Counted from the first letter of the stretch, positions 8,893-19,149 are shown. The stretch: DNA of 64,000 nt from an uncultured Latescibacterota bacterium (GCA_958295495.1 OY282352.1:2666001-2730000); one strand, 5' to 3'. The notes: a model not told the origin generated them from the sequence alone. Made by a program: numbers and translations.

Positions 8893-11514
8893 ATGAATAC
8901 CAGCAAATTCACCCACAAATTGCAGGAAGCCCTACAAGAAGCCCAGCACCAAGCCCTGCGTCGCCGGCACGGCGAAGTGGATGGCGAGCACCTGCTCTTA
9001 GCACTGCTCGAACAGGAAGAAGGAGTCTTGCCGCGCATTGTGCGGCGCATAGACCGAGCGGACGAGCGGTTGCGCCCGGCCTTGGTGCGTGCATTAGATC
9101 GCCGCCCCCGGGTCTCGGGCAACGGCGTCGAAATATATGTGACGCGCCGCCTGCAAGCTGTCTTGCGCCAAGCCGAGGAGGAAGCCGTTGGCCTAAAGGA
9201 CGAATACGTGTCGGCCGAGCACTGCGCCTTGGCGTTTATAGCGGAAGGCGAAGGCGGGGCCGCCGGTCGCGCCTTGAGCGAGGTCGGCATTACGCGAGAC
9301 CGCTTCTTACAGGCTTTGGCCGAGGTGCGCGGTGCCCAGCGCGTACAGAGCGCGACGCCCGAATCCACCTATGAGGCCCTCGAACGGTACGGACTCGACT
9401 TGGTGGCGCAGGCGCGCGCCGGCCGGCTCGACCCGGTGATCGGGCGCGACGAAGAGATCCGCCGCACCATCCGCATCCTCTCGCGCAAGACCAAGAACAA
9501 TCCAGTGCTCATCGGCGAACCGGGCGTGGGCAAGACCGCGATCGTCGAGGGCTTGGCCCAGCGCATCGTGCGCGGCGATGTGCCCGAGTGGATGCAGGGT
9601 CAGACGATCTTTGCGCTGGACATGGGTGCGCTGATGGCCGGGGCCAAGTACCGGGGCGAATTTGAGGAGCGGCTCAAGGCCGTGCTCGACGAAATCCGCG
9701 CCAGCGAGGGGCGCATCTTGCTCTTTATCGACGAGTTGCACACCATTGTCGGCGCTGGCAAGACTGAGGGATCGACCGACGCGGGCAATATGCTCAAGCC
9801 CATGCTGGCCCGCGGCGAGTTGCACTGCATTGGCGCGACCACGCTCGACGAACACCGCCGGCACCTCGAGAAGGACGCCGCGCTGGAGCGTCGTTTCCAG
9901 CCGGTGCTGATAGACGCCTCCACAGTAGAGGATTCGATCTCGATTCTGCGGGGCTTGCGCGAGCGCTTTGAGGTCCACCACGGCGTGCGCATCCAAGACA
10001 ATGCTTTGGTAGATGCCGCCGTGCTATCCAACCGCTACATCTCGGACCGCTTCCTGCCAGACAAGGCCATTGACCTGATTGACGAGGCGTGCGCCACCGT
10101 CCGCACGGAGATCGACTCGGTGCCAACCGAGCTGGACCAAGTGGAGCGTCGGGTCATGCAGCTAGAGATTGAGGAAGCCGCCCTGAAAAAGGAGCAGGAC
10201 CAAACCAGCGGGAAACGCCTCGAAAGCCTGCGCAAGGAGCTAGCCGACCTCAAGGGACAGGCCGGTGCCCTGCGCGCCCAATGGGAGGAGGAGAGAGCGG
10301 CCCTCGTGGGCGAGCGTGCGTTGCGCGAGGAAATTGAGCAGGTGCGGCATCAAATTGAAGAATCCGAGCGCCAATACGACCTGAATCGGGCCGCCGAGCT
10401 AAAACACGGAAAATTGCCGGAACTGGAGCGTCGGCTGTCGGCGGCCGAGCAAGCGGCGGCGGCCGGCGGCCGGCGGCTGCTGCGCGAGGAAGTCACCCAA
10501 GAGGAGGTGGCCGCCATTGTCTCGCGCTGGACCGGCATCCCGCTACAGAGGCTGACCGAGGGCGAGCGCGAGAAGCTGGCGCGCCTCGATCAGATCTTGC
10601 ACCAGCGGGTCGTGGGCCAGGACGAGGCCGTGAACTTGGTGGCCGACGCCGTGATGCGGGCGCGCTCCGGCATCAAAGACGAGCAAAAGCCCATCGGCTC
10701 CTTCGTCTTCTTGGGGCCGACGGGCGTGGGCAAGACCGAGCTGGCCAAGGCCCTCTCGCAAGCCCTCTTCGACGCCGAGGAGAACATGATTCGCTTAGAC
10801 ATGAGCGAGTACATGGAAAAGCACTCGGTGTCCAAGCTGTTGGGCGCACCTCCCGGGTACGTGGGCTACGAGGAAGGGGGCCAGCTGACCGAGGCCGTGC
10901 GTCGCAAGCCCTACGCGGTGGTGCTCTTCGACGAGATCGAGAAGGCCCACCCGGACGTTTTTAACGCGCTGTTGCAGCTTTTGGACGACGGGCGGCTCAC
11001 CGACGCGCAGGGCCGGGTGGTGGATTTTAAGAACGTCGTGGTGATTATGACTTCCAACATTGGGTCGCCGCACTTGGTCGAGGGACTGACGCCGAAAGGG
11101 GAGATCGCCGAGTCCGTGCGCGAGCAGGTGATGCGCGAGTTGCGGGCGTGCTTGCGCCCGGAGTTTCTCAACCGGATTGACGACGTAGTGCTCTTCAAGC
11201 CGCTGACCTTGGCCGAGATCGAGGCTATCGTCGAGCTGCTGATCGCCGAGTTGCGCCAGCGGCTGGCCGCAAAGCGCATTGAGCTAGCGGTCGCTGGACC
11301 GGCGCGTCGGCACATTGCCCGCGCAGGTTTCGATCCGGTCTATGGTGCCCGGCCGCTCAAGCGATTTTTGCAGCGCGAGCTCGAAACGCGAATCGCCCGC
11401 TTGCTGGTGGCCGGCGACATGCCCGAGGGTTGGCGGGTTGAGGTGGTGCTCGACGAAGGCCAGTTGGCCGTGCGGCACCAGCCGCCGGCCCGAGCAGCGG
11501 GAACCGCGATTTAG
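8893..11514 (+). CDS. clpB: ATP-dependent disaggregase ClpB (Clp/Hsp100 family)
   Basis: An 873-residue AAA+ chaperone that pulls apart aggregated proteins with DnaK. It has an N-terminal Clp-N repeat domain (about 1-145), a first ATPase domain with Walker A GEPGVGKT at 208-215, and a long coiled-coil middle domain (about 400-530) as in ClpB rather than ClpA. The second ATPase domain has Walker A GPTGVGKT at 608-615 and sensor MTSNIGS. I saw no ClpP-docking loop. The start ATG is supported by the upstream GAGGGAACC-type site. It stands alone between a barrel gene and an HtrA protease gene; both are stress functions. A sigma-54-like promoter precedes it. Confidence 0.93.
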   Translation: MNTSKFTHKLQEALQEAQHQALRRRHGEVDGEHLLLALLEQEEGVLPRIVRRIDRADERLRPALVRALDRRPRVSGNGVEIYVTRRLQAVLRQAEEEAVGLKDEYVSAEHCALAFIAEGEGGAAGRALSEVGITRDRFLQALAEVRGAQRVQSATPESTYEALERYGLDLVAQARAGRLDPVIGRDEEIRRTIRILSRKTKNNPVLIGEPGVGKTAIVEGLAQRIVRGDVPEWMQGQTIFALDMGALMAGAKYRGEFEERLKAVLDEIRASEGRILLFIDELHTIVGAGKTEGSTDAGNMLKPMLARGELHCIGATTLDEHRRHLEKDAALERRFQPVLIDASTVEDSISILRGLRERFEVHHGVRIQDNALVDAAVLSNRYISDRFLPDKAIDLIDEACATVRTEIDSVPTELDQVERRVMQLEIEEAALKKEQDQTSGKRLESLRKELADLKGQAGALRAQWEEERAALVGERALREEIEQVRHQIEESERQYDLNRAAELKHGKLPELERRLSAAEQAAAAGGRRLLREEVTQEEVAAIVSRWTGIPLQRLTEGEREKLARLDQILHQRVVGQDEAVNLVADAVMRARSGIKDEQKPIGSFVFLGPTGVGKTELAKALSQALFDAEENMIRLDMSEYMEKHSVSKLLGAPPGYVGYEEGGQLTEAVRRKPYAVVLFDEIEKAHPDVFNALLQLLDDGRLTDAQGRVVDFKNVVVIMTSNIGSPHLVEGLTPKGEIAESVREQVMRELRACLRPEFLNRIDDVVLFKPLTLAEIEAIVELLIAELRQRLAAKRIELAVAGPARRHIARAGFDPVYGARPLKRFLQRELETRIARLLVAGDMPEGWRVEVVLDEGQLAVRHQPPARAAGTAI

Positions 11515-11530
11515 TGCTCGTCGTCTTTTT

Positions 11531-11559
11531 TTGTAAACATTGAAAATTATCCGTACTTT
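11531..11559 (+). promoter_or_regulatory. Possible housekeeping-type promoter of the HtrA gene
   Basis: TTGTAA at 11531-11536 and TACTTT at 11554-11559 are separated by 17 bases in an AT-rich gap between clpB and the protease gene. Each hexamer matches the sigma-70 consensus at four of six positions. Confidence 0.35.
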
Positions 11560-11586
11560 CACACCCTTTTCAGAGAGGAAATACCC

Positions 11587-12969
11587 ATGCGGAAGTTGTG
11601 CTTTTCCCCATTCATTTTAAGCCTCGCCGTGGCTGGCAATGTTCGAGCCAGCGAGAACATGCAGCTCTTGCGCCAGATGAGCGATGGCTTCGCCGAACTC
11701 GCCGCGCAGGTCAAACCCGGCGTCGTAAAAATCACTACGGAGGGCACCGAGGAAGGCCGCGTATTTGACCTCCCGTGGAGAAGGCCCTTCCGCGTCCCCG
11801 ACCAGCCGCGCCAGGGCCAAGGCTCGGGCGTGATCGTCGAGTTTGACGGCCAGCAGTACATCATCACCAACAACCACGTAATTCGCCGCGCCGACGACAT
11901 CCGCGTAGAAGGGACGGATTCGCGTTTCTTTGAGGCCGAGGTGGTTGGCCGCGATTCGTTGAGCGATGTCGCCGTGCTGCGGATCGACACCGCGGACCTA
12001 CCCACCTTGACATTGGGCGACTCAGACCAGCTACGCGAGGGCGAGTGGGTGATGGCCATAGGCAATCCCTTGGGCTTTGCCCACTCCGTGACGATGGGCA
12101 CGGTCAGCGCGCTGGGGCGGGATCGTTTCGGGCCTGAGTACGGCTCTTTCATCCAGACCGACGCCGCCCTCAATAAGGGCAATAGTGGCGGTGCCTTAGT
12201 CAACTTGCGCGGGGAACTCGTGGGCATCAACACCGCCATTACCAGCAACGACGGCGGCAATATAGGCATTGGCTTTGCCATTCCGATCAACTTGGTCAAG
12301 CACGTGACCGGGCAGCTTATTGAACACGGTGAGGTGCAACGCGGCCTACTCGGCGTGCGTATCGGCAACTTGGAGCCGCTGTTGGCCGAAGCCATGGGGC
12401 TGGACAATACCCAAGGCGTGTTGATCACTAGCGTCAGCCCCGGGCGAGCGGCGGATAAGGCGGGCGTCAAAAGAGACGACATCGTGCTGGAGGTCGATGG
12501 TCAGCCCGTGTATAATGCGGTCGATCTGCGGAGCCTAATCGGGCGCACGGCCCCCGGCGTGGAGGTCGAGTTGCTGGTGTTGCGCGGTGGCGAGAGGAAG
12601 CGCATCGAGGTCGAGTTGGAGGCCCTGACCGAGGAGGTACTCGCCTCGGCAGCCGGTTCTCGCGATTCCGACGAGGCGTGGGGGCCGTTGGGGATAAAGG
12701 TGGCGAACCTAAAGGACGAGTGGGCGGAACGCTTGGGGTACGAAGACGAATCTGGGGTGCTGATCATGCGGGTGGCTAGAGGTAGCGAGGCGGCGAAGCG
12801 GCATTTGCTCCCAAGGATGCTCATTCAGGAGATCAACGACGAACGGGTGGAAACCGTGGAAGATTATGAGGATGCGTTAAAAGAAATTGAGCCTGGGAGC
12901 GCGTTTATGATGCGGGTGCTGGGAGAGCAAGGGACGCGGCTGGTAGGGATGCGGATGCCCGTAAATTGA
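11587..12969 (+). CDS. Periplasmic serine protease, HtrA/DegP family
   Basis: A 460-residue periplasmic quality-control protease. It has a signal peptide (about 1-21), then a trypsin-like domain with the catalytic triad His97 (NNHVI), Asp127 (SDVAVL) and Ser200 (GNSGGAL). Two PDZ domains follow, roughly 250-350 and 370-460. The ATG is preceded by AGAGAGGAAAT, a good ribosome-binding site. It is placed directly after clpB but behind its own AT-rich gap. Two PDZ domains make it DegP/DegQ-like rather than DegS-like. The next gene starts at its stop codon. Confidence 0.93.
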   Translation: MRKLCFSPFILSLAVAGNVRASENMQLLRQMSDGFAELAAQVKPGVVKITTEGTEEGRVFDLPWRRPFRVPDQPRQGQGSGVIVEFDGQQYIITNNHVIRRADDIRVEGTDSRFFEAEVVGRDSLSDVAVLRIDTADLPTLTLGDSDQLREGEWVMAIGNPLGFAHSVTMGTVSALGRDRFGPEYGSFIQTDAALNKGNSGGALVNLRGELVGINTAITSNDGGNIGIGFAIPINLVKHVTGQLIEHGEVQRGLLGVRIGNLEPLLAEAMGLDNTQGVLITSVSPGRAADKAGVKRDDIVLEVDGQPVYNAVDLRSLIGRTAPGVEVELLVLRGGERKRIEVELEALTEEVLASAAGSRDSDEAWGPLGIKVANLKDEWAERLGYEDESGVLIMRVARGSEAAKRHLLPRMLIQEINDERVETVEDYEDALKEIEPGSAFMMRVLGEQGTRLVGMRMPVN

Positions 12970-12971
12970 GT

Positions 12972-15074
12972 ATGCGCTCGCAAGCTATATGGCATCCGGC
13001 CGCGCTGGCCGTGTACATCCGCCTCGAATTCCACCTGACCGGCGCAGCAGCCAACGGGCTGTTGCGCTGCGCTGCGAGTGGGCCTTACGAGGTGTACTTA
13101 AACGGTGAGCGAGTGGGTAGGGGATTGGGGCCAGCACTGGCCGAAGTGGCTGTGTGGGAGCAGTTCGCTTTAGATGATGCGCTGCGGGAGGGCGAAAATG
13201 TGCTGTTGGTCTTTGCCATAGGCTGCGGCTCAGCAGACTGGTTTTGCGCCGAGGGAAAAATCGAGCGCAGCGATGGGGCCGAGCAGGTGCTGTACACCGG
13301 TGCGCCTTGGCAGGTGCAGCCAGCCGATGCTTGGCAAGGCGCGGCCGGCTACGCAGCCGTATTGGCGCCGGATGAGTGGGCCAAAGGGCGGTTTGCCGGA
13401 TGGCGGGAAGCCGTCGTGGTGGCTGGGGCCGAGCCGAGGGATTGGGCGCCATTGTCTGCGGTGGAAAGCATGGTGGGGGCGCGGGAGGTGGCGGCTTTTG
13501 GCGAGGTCGCTGGCGAGGGTGTGCTCGAATGGGTCGCCTACCCCGAGGCCATGCAGACGGCCAAATGCGTGCGGCGGGAAGCGTTGCTGAGGGCCGGTAA
13601 AACCCAATCCTTGGTACAGACAACCGACGCCGCTCGGGCCGCGTACCTAGTTTTGGACTTCGGGCGGTTGCTCCATGGATTCCCCCATCTGCGGCTGCGG
13701 GGCCGGGCCGGTGCGGTGATTGACCTAGGTTTTGCGCGGGCGGTGGGCGCGGTAGAATCGCGCTTGCGCTACGTGTGCCGCGACGGGTTGCAGGAGTGGA
13801 CAGCGCCGCAATTGGCAACGTGCCGCTACCTAGTAGTGCGGGTCGGATCGTGCCCAGAGGAAGTGGAAATAGACAGTGTCTCGCTGGTGGAGCGGTGCGT
13901 GGCCGTTGCGGCGCGCGGGTGCTTTACAACCGTGGACCAAGACTGGGCGCGGCTGTGGCGCACCGGCGAGCAAACCTTAGCCGTTAGCCGCCAAGAGGGG
14001 TACGCCCTCGGCGCGGAACGGCTCAACTGGGACCAGCTCTACGTTTGGGCCATGAACGATTTGTACGCGACCGGCTGCGTGGATACGGCGCGCGCCGTGC
14101 TGGCTGGCAGCGAGGTACCGCTCGGCGGGGAACAGGCCTGTTTCCACGCGCTGTTCGTCGAACTGGTGCAGCGCTATGGCGGGGACCGATCGCCTGCCGT
14201 GCCGCTAGCGAGCCTAGTGAACGGCTTGCAAACAGCCGAGGCCGAGGGCGCGCCGGTGCCCGCTGCTGTCGCCCTACGGGCCGGGGCTTGGCAAGCGGTC
14301 GCGGCCTTGTGTCGGCGCGCCGGCGCCCGCCGACAAGCTATCCAATGCGAGCGCGCTCATCACCGGGCGCGCAAGGGATTGCAAGCCGCTTGGAGCGAAG
14401 AGCAAGGGCTTTTTGCCGCTGCCGCTGGGGCCGCTGATTGCAGCCGCTGGGCGAATGCCTTGGTGCTCTACTTTGCTTTGGCTGATTCTAGGCAGCAGGT
14501 GCGGGTGGCGCAGCACCTAGCCAGCGGCTCGACGTCAGAAGACGATTTGTGGCAGGCGTTTTTTGTCGCCGGGGCGCTGTGGCGGGCGGGCGCCGGCGAG
14601 TCGGCCTTGGCTTACGTCCAGAGAAAATGGGGCCGCTTGCTGGCGCGCCCGGGCCGGACGTGGGGCGAGAAGGCCGGATCGTTGGCCGCGCAACCCGGGC
14701 CGGAGAGCTTGCTGGCGGCGCATGTGCTAGGGGTTGTGCCTAAGGCCGAGGGGATCTTGGAGATTGGGCCGCAGTTGTCCGGGCTTGAACGCGCCGAGGG
14801 CGTCGTGCCCACGCCACGCGGCGATGTGGAGGTCGCTTGGGGGGCCTATAGCGGCGGCTTTTCCGCACGCCTTTCCGTGCCGCACGACGGCGAAACGCAC
14901 CTGTCCGTCCCCCGCTGCGACAAGCGCTTCCCCCAAATCGAGATCAACGGCGAGACGGTGTGGCGCAACGAGAAGGCCCATCCCAACTCCCACGTGCAGG
15001 AGCTGATTAGCCAAGAGGAGCGGGTGGTGATGGTGTTGCGGCGGGCCGGACAGTACGAGGTCTTGGTGGAGTAG
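12972..15074 (+). CDS. Alpha-L-rhamnosidase-like protein (GH78-type), probably divergent
   Basis: About 700 residues. The N-terminus has the lectin-like jelly-roll signature YEVYLNGERVGRG seen before GH78 catalytic domains. The middle has an (alpha/alpha)6-like region containing DQDWARLWRTGEQTL, which matches the usual start of a GH78 barrel, and GAERLNWDQLYVWAMND, the place where the general-acid region sits. A C-terminal beta domain ends the protein. The usual catalytic signature is only partly recognisable, so activity is uncertain. No signal peptide is seen, so it is probably cytoplasmic. A TTG at 12966 overlapping the protease stop is an alternative start six bases upstream. Confidence 0.7.
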   Translation: MRSQAIWHPAALAVYIRLEFHLTGAAANGLLRCAASGPYEVYLNGERVGRGLGPALAEVAVWEQFALDDALREGENVLLVFAIGCGSADWFCAEGKIERSDGAEQVLYTGAPWQVQPADAWQGAAGYAAVLAPDEWAKGRFAGWREAVVVAGAEPRDWAPLSAVESMVGAREVAAFGEVAGEGVLEWVAYPEAMQTAKCVRREALLRAGKTQSLVQTTDAARAAYLVLDFGRLLHGFPHLRLRGRAGAVIDLGFARAVGAVESRLRYVCRDGLQEWTAPQLATCRYLVVRVGSCPEEVEIDSVSLVERCVAVAARGCFTTVDQDWARLWRTGEQTLAVSRQEGYALGAERLNWDQLYVWAMNDLYATGCVDTARAVLAGSEVPLGGEQACFHALFVELVQRYGGDRSPAVPLASLVNGLQTAEAEGAPVPAAVALRAGAWQAVAALCRRAGARRQAIQCERAHHRARKGLQAAWSEEQGLFAAAAGAADCSRWANALVLYFALADSRQQVRVAQHLASGSTSEDDLWQAFFVAGALWRAGAGESALAYVQRKWGRLLARPGRTWGEKAGSLAAQPGPESLLAAHVLGVVPKAEGILEIGPQLSGLERAEGVVPTPRGDVEVAWGAYSGGFSARLSVPHDGETHLSVPRCDKRFPQIEINGETVWRNEKAHPNSHVQELISQEERVVMVLRRAGQYEVLVE

Positions 15075-15081
15075 CGGCGAC

Positions 15082-15732
15082 ATGGCCACAGCGTCCCTCT
15101 ACCACGTCTTCTACAAGTCGCCCGACGCACCTTTCGAGGGTGCGCCGCTGCTCCTGCTTTTGCACGGCTATGGTGCCAATGAGGAGGATCTACTGGACCT
15201 GGTGCCGCACTTGGATGCGCGGCTTTTTTGCGTCAGTGCCCGCGCACCTTACGCGCTCGATTTCGGCGGTTTTGCATGGTTTGATATCGAGATAGGCCCG
15301 GCGGGGGTGCGCTTTGCTTTTGCCGAGGCCGAAGAACCCCTGGTGCAGGTCTTGTCCTTGGTGGACGCGCTGCGGCGTGTGCACCGGCCAACTCGCGTCT
15401 TTATCGCGGGGTTCAGCCAAGGGGCGAGCATGGCCTTAGCGGCCGCGCTAAAGCGGCCTCGGGCCTTTGCCGGGGCCATTGCATTGAGCGGGGTGTGCGA
15501 GTCGGACATGTTGCCTGAAGATGCGGCGTCGGTGCGGGGCCTGAAGGTTTTTATGTCGCACGGGCGCTTTGATCCGGTCATCCCCATTGCCCAAGCCCGC
15601 GCCTCTAGAGACCGGCTTGCTCCCCTCGGGTTGGACTTGCTGTACAAAGAATACGATATGCCCCACGCGATTGCCCAGCCGTGCTTGGAGGACTTGGCCT
15701 CTTGGCTGCGGGCGCAGTTGGACGCCCCCTAG
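15082..15732 (+). CDS. Alpha/beta-hydrolase, phospholipase/carboxylesterase family
   Basis: A 216-residue serine hydrolase. The oxyanion region LLLLHGYGANEEDL is followed by the nucleophile elbow GFSQG, the acid in GRFDPVIP and the histidine in MPHAI, a complete triad in the order expected for the family. It acts on short-chain esters or lysophospholipids in related proteins; the true substrate is unknown. It starts seven bases after the GH78-like gene, probably in the same transcript. Confidence 0.85.
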   Translation: MATASLYHVFYKSPDAPFEGAPLLLLLHGYGANEEDLLDLVPHLDARLFCVSARAPYALDFGGFAWFDIEIGPAGVRFAFAEAEEPLVQVLSLVDALRRVHRPTRVFIAGFSQGASMALAAALKRPRAFAGAIALSGVCESDMLPEDAASVRGLKVFMSHGRFDPVIPIAQARASRDRLAPLGLDLLYKEYDMPHAIAQPCLEDLASWLRAQLDAP

Positions 15733-15738
15733 CAAAAT

Positions 15739-16848
15739 TCAGGAGAGCAGGGACTCGACCCGGGCCGGCGTGAGCCGGTGGCCGAAAAGCGGCTGCGAGC
15801 GGGTGTGGGTCGAGCGCTGCCAAGTGGCGAAAAGCCCCCCGTCGGCTTCTGTCAGCACGGATGCGTAGCGCGAGCAGCCCGTGCCTTCTGGAGAGACGAA
15901 GAGCGGCTGGAGGCGGCTGAGGCGATGGAGGCGCGGGAATTGGCGATCGAAGCCATAGGCCAAGCCGCCCAATTCCTCGCAGGAGTAACCGCGCGGCCGG
16001 ACGACCCCCTTTGCGTGCGCTTTGAGCGGCTGCATGGACTCGGCTCCATCGTAGAAATAGAGCGAGAGCGAGGGCAAACAATCGAACGCGCCCACCTTGG
16101 GCACAGGTAGGCGGCAGGTGACGCGCAAGGCAGCCACATCCCAGGTTGGGCCGCGGGGAAAGAGGTCGTGGCCGAGGCTCTCGCACGCATGAGCCGCGAG
16201 CACGGCGCGGCCCGAAGTGCTCGCAGACCAAGTGTACGGATGGGCGCAATAGAGCAGCAGGGGCTGCCGACCCATGCCGGACGAGAGGTTGGGGTCTTTG
16301 AGGTGTAGATAGGCCGGATCATCGCTGGTCAGCAGCGGGGCAATCGACTCCTGTGGGTCGAGTCGGCCGATGGAGGTAGCGGCGAAGGCGTCGATGCTCC
16401 AGACGCCGGTGCCCGGCTTCTGAAAAGCGGCGACGGGCCGTGGATAGAGGCGAACTTTTTCGGTGGAGACCAGCACTTGGACGCGGCGCTTGTTGAGGCG
16501 CAGAGCGCTGCCCTCGATGCTGAGTACGGCCGAGCCGCAGTAGAGGTCGGATTTGTCCCAAGCGCGCACCTCGGCAAAGCTCCGTCCATTGTCGGTTGAG
16601 CGAAAGATGGCCAGGGTGCGGCCTCGGGGGCCGGAAGTTAGCCCGGTGCGGCTGTCGCCGGCGTCGCGGTAGCGGCCAATGAGATAGAGGCTGCCGTCGC
16701 TGGGGTCGCGGACTGAGTTGCCGCCGCCAAACCAGAAGCCGTCGCGGTCCTCGGTCGGCTCGACGAGGCGTCGGCCGCGCTTTTGGTCAATGAGACGAGT
16801 GCCGAGCCGGATGAGTTTGCGTTCGAGCGCGAGGGGTAGCTTGTCCAT
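15739..16848 (-). CDS. Sialidase/BNR-repeat-like protein
   Basis: A 369-residue protein. Near residue 85 it has IFRSTDNGRSF, the Asp-box type motif (S-x-D-x-G-x-x-F) of BNR and sialidase propellers, and GNSVRDPSDGSLYLIGRYRD, the usual first blade of such folds. No signal peptide is visible. The catalytic arginines and tyrosine of true sialidases cannot be assigned from sequence alone, so the hydrolase role is not shown. It is convergent with the esterase gene; the stops are only about seven bases apart. Confidence 0.6.
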   Translation of the reverse strand: MDKLPLALERKLIRLGTRLIDQKRGRRLVEPTEDRDGFWFGGGNSVRDPSDGSLYLIGRYRDAGDSRTGLTSGPRGRTLAIFRSTDNGRSFAEVRAWDKSDLYCGSAVLSIEGSALRLNKRRVQVLVSTEKVRLYPRPVAAFQKPGTGVWSIDAFAATSIGRLDPQESIAPLLTSDDPAYLHLKDPNLSSGMGRQPLLLYCAHPYTWSASTSGRAVLAAHACESLGHDLFPRGPTWDVAALRVTCRLPVPKVGAFDCLPSLSLYFYDGAESMQPLKAHAKGVVRPRGYSCEELGGLAYGFDRQFPRLHRLSRLQPLFVSPEGTGCSRYASVLTEADGGLFATWQRSTHTRSQPLFGHRLTPARVESLLS

Positions 16849-16929
16849 AGCAGTCGCGCTAAGTATGACAAAAAAGACACAAAACTGTCAAGCAAATGAC
16901 GCATTGCGGTAGTGGGTGAGCTTAAAAAT

Positions 16930-16968
16930 AAAGCCCTCCTTGGCACGGTGATTGCCAAGGAGGGCTTT
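16930..16968 (-). terminator. Intrinsic terminator downstream of hemH
   Basis: A perfect 16 bp inverted repeat (16930-16945 and 16953-16968, loop of seven) with GCCCTCC/GGAGGGC in the stem. On the minus strand it is followed by a T-rich run (complement of 16921-16929), so it terminates transcription coming from the ferrochelatase gene. Confidence 0.85.
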
Positions 16969-17021
16969 CGCCATTAAGTCTGTGCAGAATTACCCTCCTG
17001 CTAACACTACCCACATTGCCG

Positions 17022-18038
17022 TCAGGCATTCCAGCCGGCCAGTTCTTGGCCGGCGATGGCTGCCATGGCGTCGAGCCAAGCCGGATGGTCGTTGAGGCAA
17101 GGCACTAAGTGGAACTGTTGGCCGCCCCCGCGGGCAAACTGCTCGGCTCCTTCGCGGCCAATTTCGTCGAGCGTCTCGAGACAGTCGGCGGTGAAGCCGG
17201 GGCAGATGGCGACTAAGCGGCGCACGCCCTGCCCCCCGAGGCGCGCCAGCACGTCCTCGGTATAAGGCTCTAGCCAAGGCTCTTTGCCAAAGCGCGATTG
17301 GAAGCCGCTGACCCACTCGTCGTCTGCAAGGCCAAGCACTGTGGCTAACCGACGCGCGGTTTCTTCGCAGTGGCGGCGATAGGGATCGCCTTCATCGACG
17401 TAGCGCCGGGGAATGCCGTGGAAGGTGATTAGGTAGCGGTCGGGCGTCCAATTGAGGCGAGTGACCGCTTCGGCGACCGACTGCGCGAGCGCGTTGATGT
17501 ACGCGGGGTGGTCGGCGTAGGGCGGGACGAAGCGCAGCGCCGGCATCTGGCGTTTGCGGTCGAAGAACCAAGGGCAGCGCCGGCCCAAGGCCGCGCGATT
17601 GACCGCGTCGTAGATCGAGCCGGTGGTGGCGCAGGAAAACTGCGGGTACATGGGAAAGACGAGGATGCGCTCGACCCCTTCCCGCTCCAGGGACTGTACG
17701 GCGTGCGCGATGCTCGGCTCGCCGTAGCGCATGCCGAGCACGACCCGATACGCCGCGCCCAACCGCTCTTGCAAGCCGCGAGTCTGGGCTTGGGAATGGA
17801 CCATGAGGGGCGAGCCTTGGGCGGTCCAGATATTGGCGTACAGGGCGGCCGAGCGCGCGGGTCGGCGGGTGAGGACAAACAGATAGAGAATGGGATACCA
17901 CCTGAGCGGGTGGAGGTCGATGACGCGCGGGTCGGAGAGAAATTGGCGCAGATAGGGCCGCAGGGCGCGGGCGGTGGGTGCTTGCGGCGTGCCGAGTTGG
18001 GCGACGAGGACGCCAATTTTGGCGGAGCTAGCGGACAT
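17022..18038 (-). CDS. hemH: Ferrochelatase
   Basis: Inserts ferrous iron into protoporphyrin IX (or coproporphyrin III) in the last steps of heme synthesis. At 338 residues from the chosen ATG it has normal length. Motifs: GVLVAQLGTP at the N-terminus, FPMYPQFSCATTGS, the catalytic-histidine motif TFHGIPRRYV, and QSRFGKEPWLEP. An open frame runs to 18389 but would overlap the divergent kinase gene and adds residues foreign to the family; ATG at 18038 is followed directly by the conserved start of the protein. No other heme gene is nearby. A strong terminator follows. Confidence 0.94.
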   Translation of the reverse strand: MSASSAKIGVLVAQLGTPQAPTARALRPYLRQFLSDPRVIDLHPLRWYPILYLFVLTRRPARSAALYANIWTAQGSPLMVHSQAQTRGLQERLGAAYRVVLGMRYGEPSIAHAVQSLEREGVERILVFPMYPQFSCATTGSIYDAVNRAALGRRCPWFFDRKRQMPALRFVPPYADHPAYINALAQSVAEAVTRLNWTPDRYLITFHGIPRRYVDEGDPYRRHCEETARRLATVLGLADDEWVSGFQSRFGKEPWLEPYTEDVLARLGGQGVRRLVAICPGFTADCLETLDEIGREGAEQFARGGGQQFHLVPCLNDHPAWLDAMAAIAGQELAGWNA

Positions 18039-18128
18039 AAGTGGGCGTTTGCTGGAGGGTGTGCGGCGACTTACTTTTGACAATATATCCGAGAATGCCA
18101 TCTTGAAAAGCCCGAAGGGAGAGTAGAA

Positions 18129-18845
18129 ATGCGCAGCATTTTCGCAGGTATTGAATACGCGGGGAAAAGTACGCTGGCCACCATGCTCGGGGAGTACTAC
18201 CGGCACCGCCGAGTCCCCATCCACGGCGACGATCACTTCACCCTCCCCGACGCTTCGCTCAGCCCGGCGTCGCGCAAGATCTTGGTCGGCCTGCCCAACG
18301 ACATAAAGGAGCGCGGGCAGCGGATGCAGATCCACTACCACGTTGACATTATTAAAAAGTACGCCTGTCCCCTGATCGTCGGCTGGCACTTAGAGGAGGC
18401 CGTGTACACTCGCTTTTACGGCGACGACCCAGACAGCTTTTACTACCCGAACTTCCACTACGGCTTCCAGCGGCTCTACGAATCGTTGGTGCTAGAGGCC
18501 CATCTGCCCGATGTGGTGCTATTCCACATAACGGCCTCGGACGAGGAGATCGCTCGGCGGATGCAGGACAGTCCGCACGAATATCCGGTCGTGCGCCGAG
18601 AACACATTGCCGAGGTCAAAGCGCACTTTGAAGAGGAGATCGCCGCGTCCCTATTTACCCACCAAAACCGCACAATCGTCTTAGACACCACTGGCAAGAC
18701 GCCCGAGGAGTCGTTCGACGAACTGCTGTTAGCGTCTGAGCCGCTGGTGACGATGGGCGAATTGGCCGTGCGGGCCATGGAGGTGCCGGAGGGCGAGTAC
18801 GAAGTGGTGTACGAGCGCGGTGTGCGCAAGACGGTGCCCAAGTAG
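18129..18845 (+). CDS. P-loop kinase-like protein of unknown substrate
   Basis: A 238-residue protein. A Walker A-type motif G-IEYA-GKST sits at residues 7-15, followed by a short segment rich in His and Asp (HGDDHFT) and a helical middle part, as in small nucleotide or metabolite kinases. I cannot assign a substrate. It diverges from hemH; TTGACA at about 18077 could be its -35 element. The ribosome-binding site GAAGGGAGAG supports the ATG. No other gene of a salvage pathway is adjacent. Confidence 0.65.
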   Translation: MRSIFAGIEYAGKSTLATMLGEYYRHRRVPIHGDDHFTLPDASLSPASRKILVGLPNDIKERGQRMQIHYHVDIIKKYACPLIVGWHLEEAVYTRFYGDDPDSFYYPNFHYGFQRLYESLVLEAHLPDVVLFHITASDEEIARRMQDSPHEYPVVRREHIAEVKAHFEEEIAASLFTHQNRTIVLDTTGKTPEESFDELLLASEPLVTMGELAVRAMEVPEGEYEVVYERGVRKTVPK

Positions 18846-18870
18846 CGGACCCGCCTCAGGAGGTTGACCC

Positions 18871-19076
18871 ATGACCGAACAAGCCGAACTCGGCAAGGCC
18901 GCGTTGAAGGCATCCTCGAACAGGTTGTAGCCCGCCTTGACAGCATGAAGATGGCCCACCGGCAAGATATGCGACAGGACATCACCGCCATAAACCGCCG
19001 GTTAGACCGCCTAACGCGCTGGCTAGTCGGCATGGCAAGCGCACAAATCGCCATCCTGTTGAAGATATTGAGCTAA
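18871..19076 (+). pseudogene. Frameshifted small coiled-coil/TM protein
   Basis: A consensus AGGAGG at 18858-18863 stands seven bases before ATG 18871. That frame, beginning MTEQAELGKA, stops after 19 codons at 18928-18930. A second frame (open from TTG 18864 to 19076) continues with GRVEGILEQVVARLDSM, an amphipathic helix, then a C-terminal hydrophobic helix. This looks like one gene of about 68 residues broken by an indel near 18890-18900. The architecture resembles the intact 76-residue protein at 49947. A sequencing error is the other explanation. Confidence 0.5.
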
Positions 19077-19149
19077 CTTTGCTCGTGCGCTGTTGAAACT
19101 TTTTGTTTGGTCAGTCGTCGATCTACACACGTCTAGCGACCCATCGACA

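Noticed and set aside
16941..16956. A near-perfect sigma-54 consensus (TTGGCACG-N4-TTGC)
   Set aside because: It is part of the hemH terminator stem and loop and faces no gene in its direction, so it is probably coincidence.
18039..18389. N-terminal extension of ferrochelatase
   Set aside because: It overlaps the divergent P-loop kinase gene and its ribosome-binding site, and adds non-family sequence.
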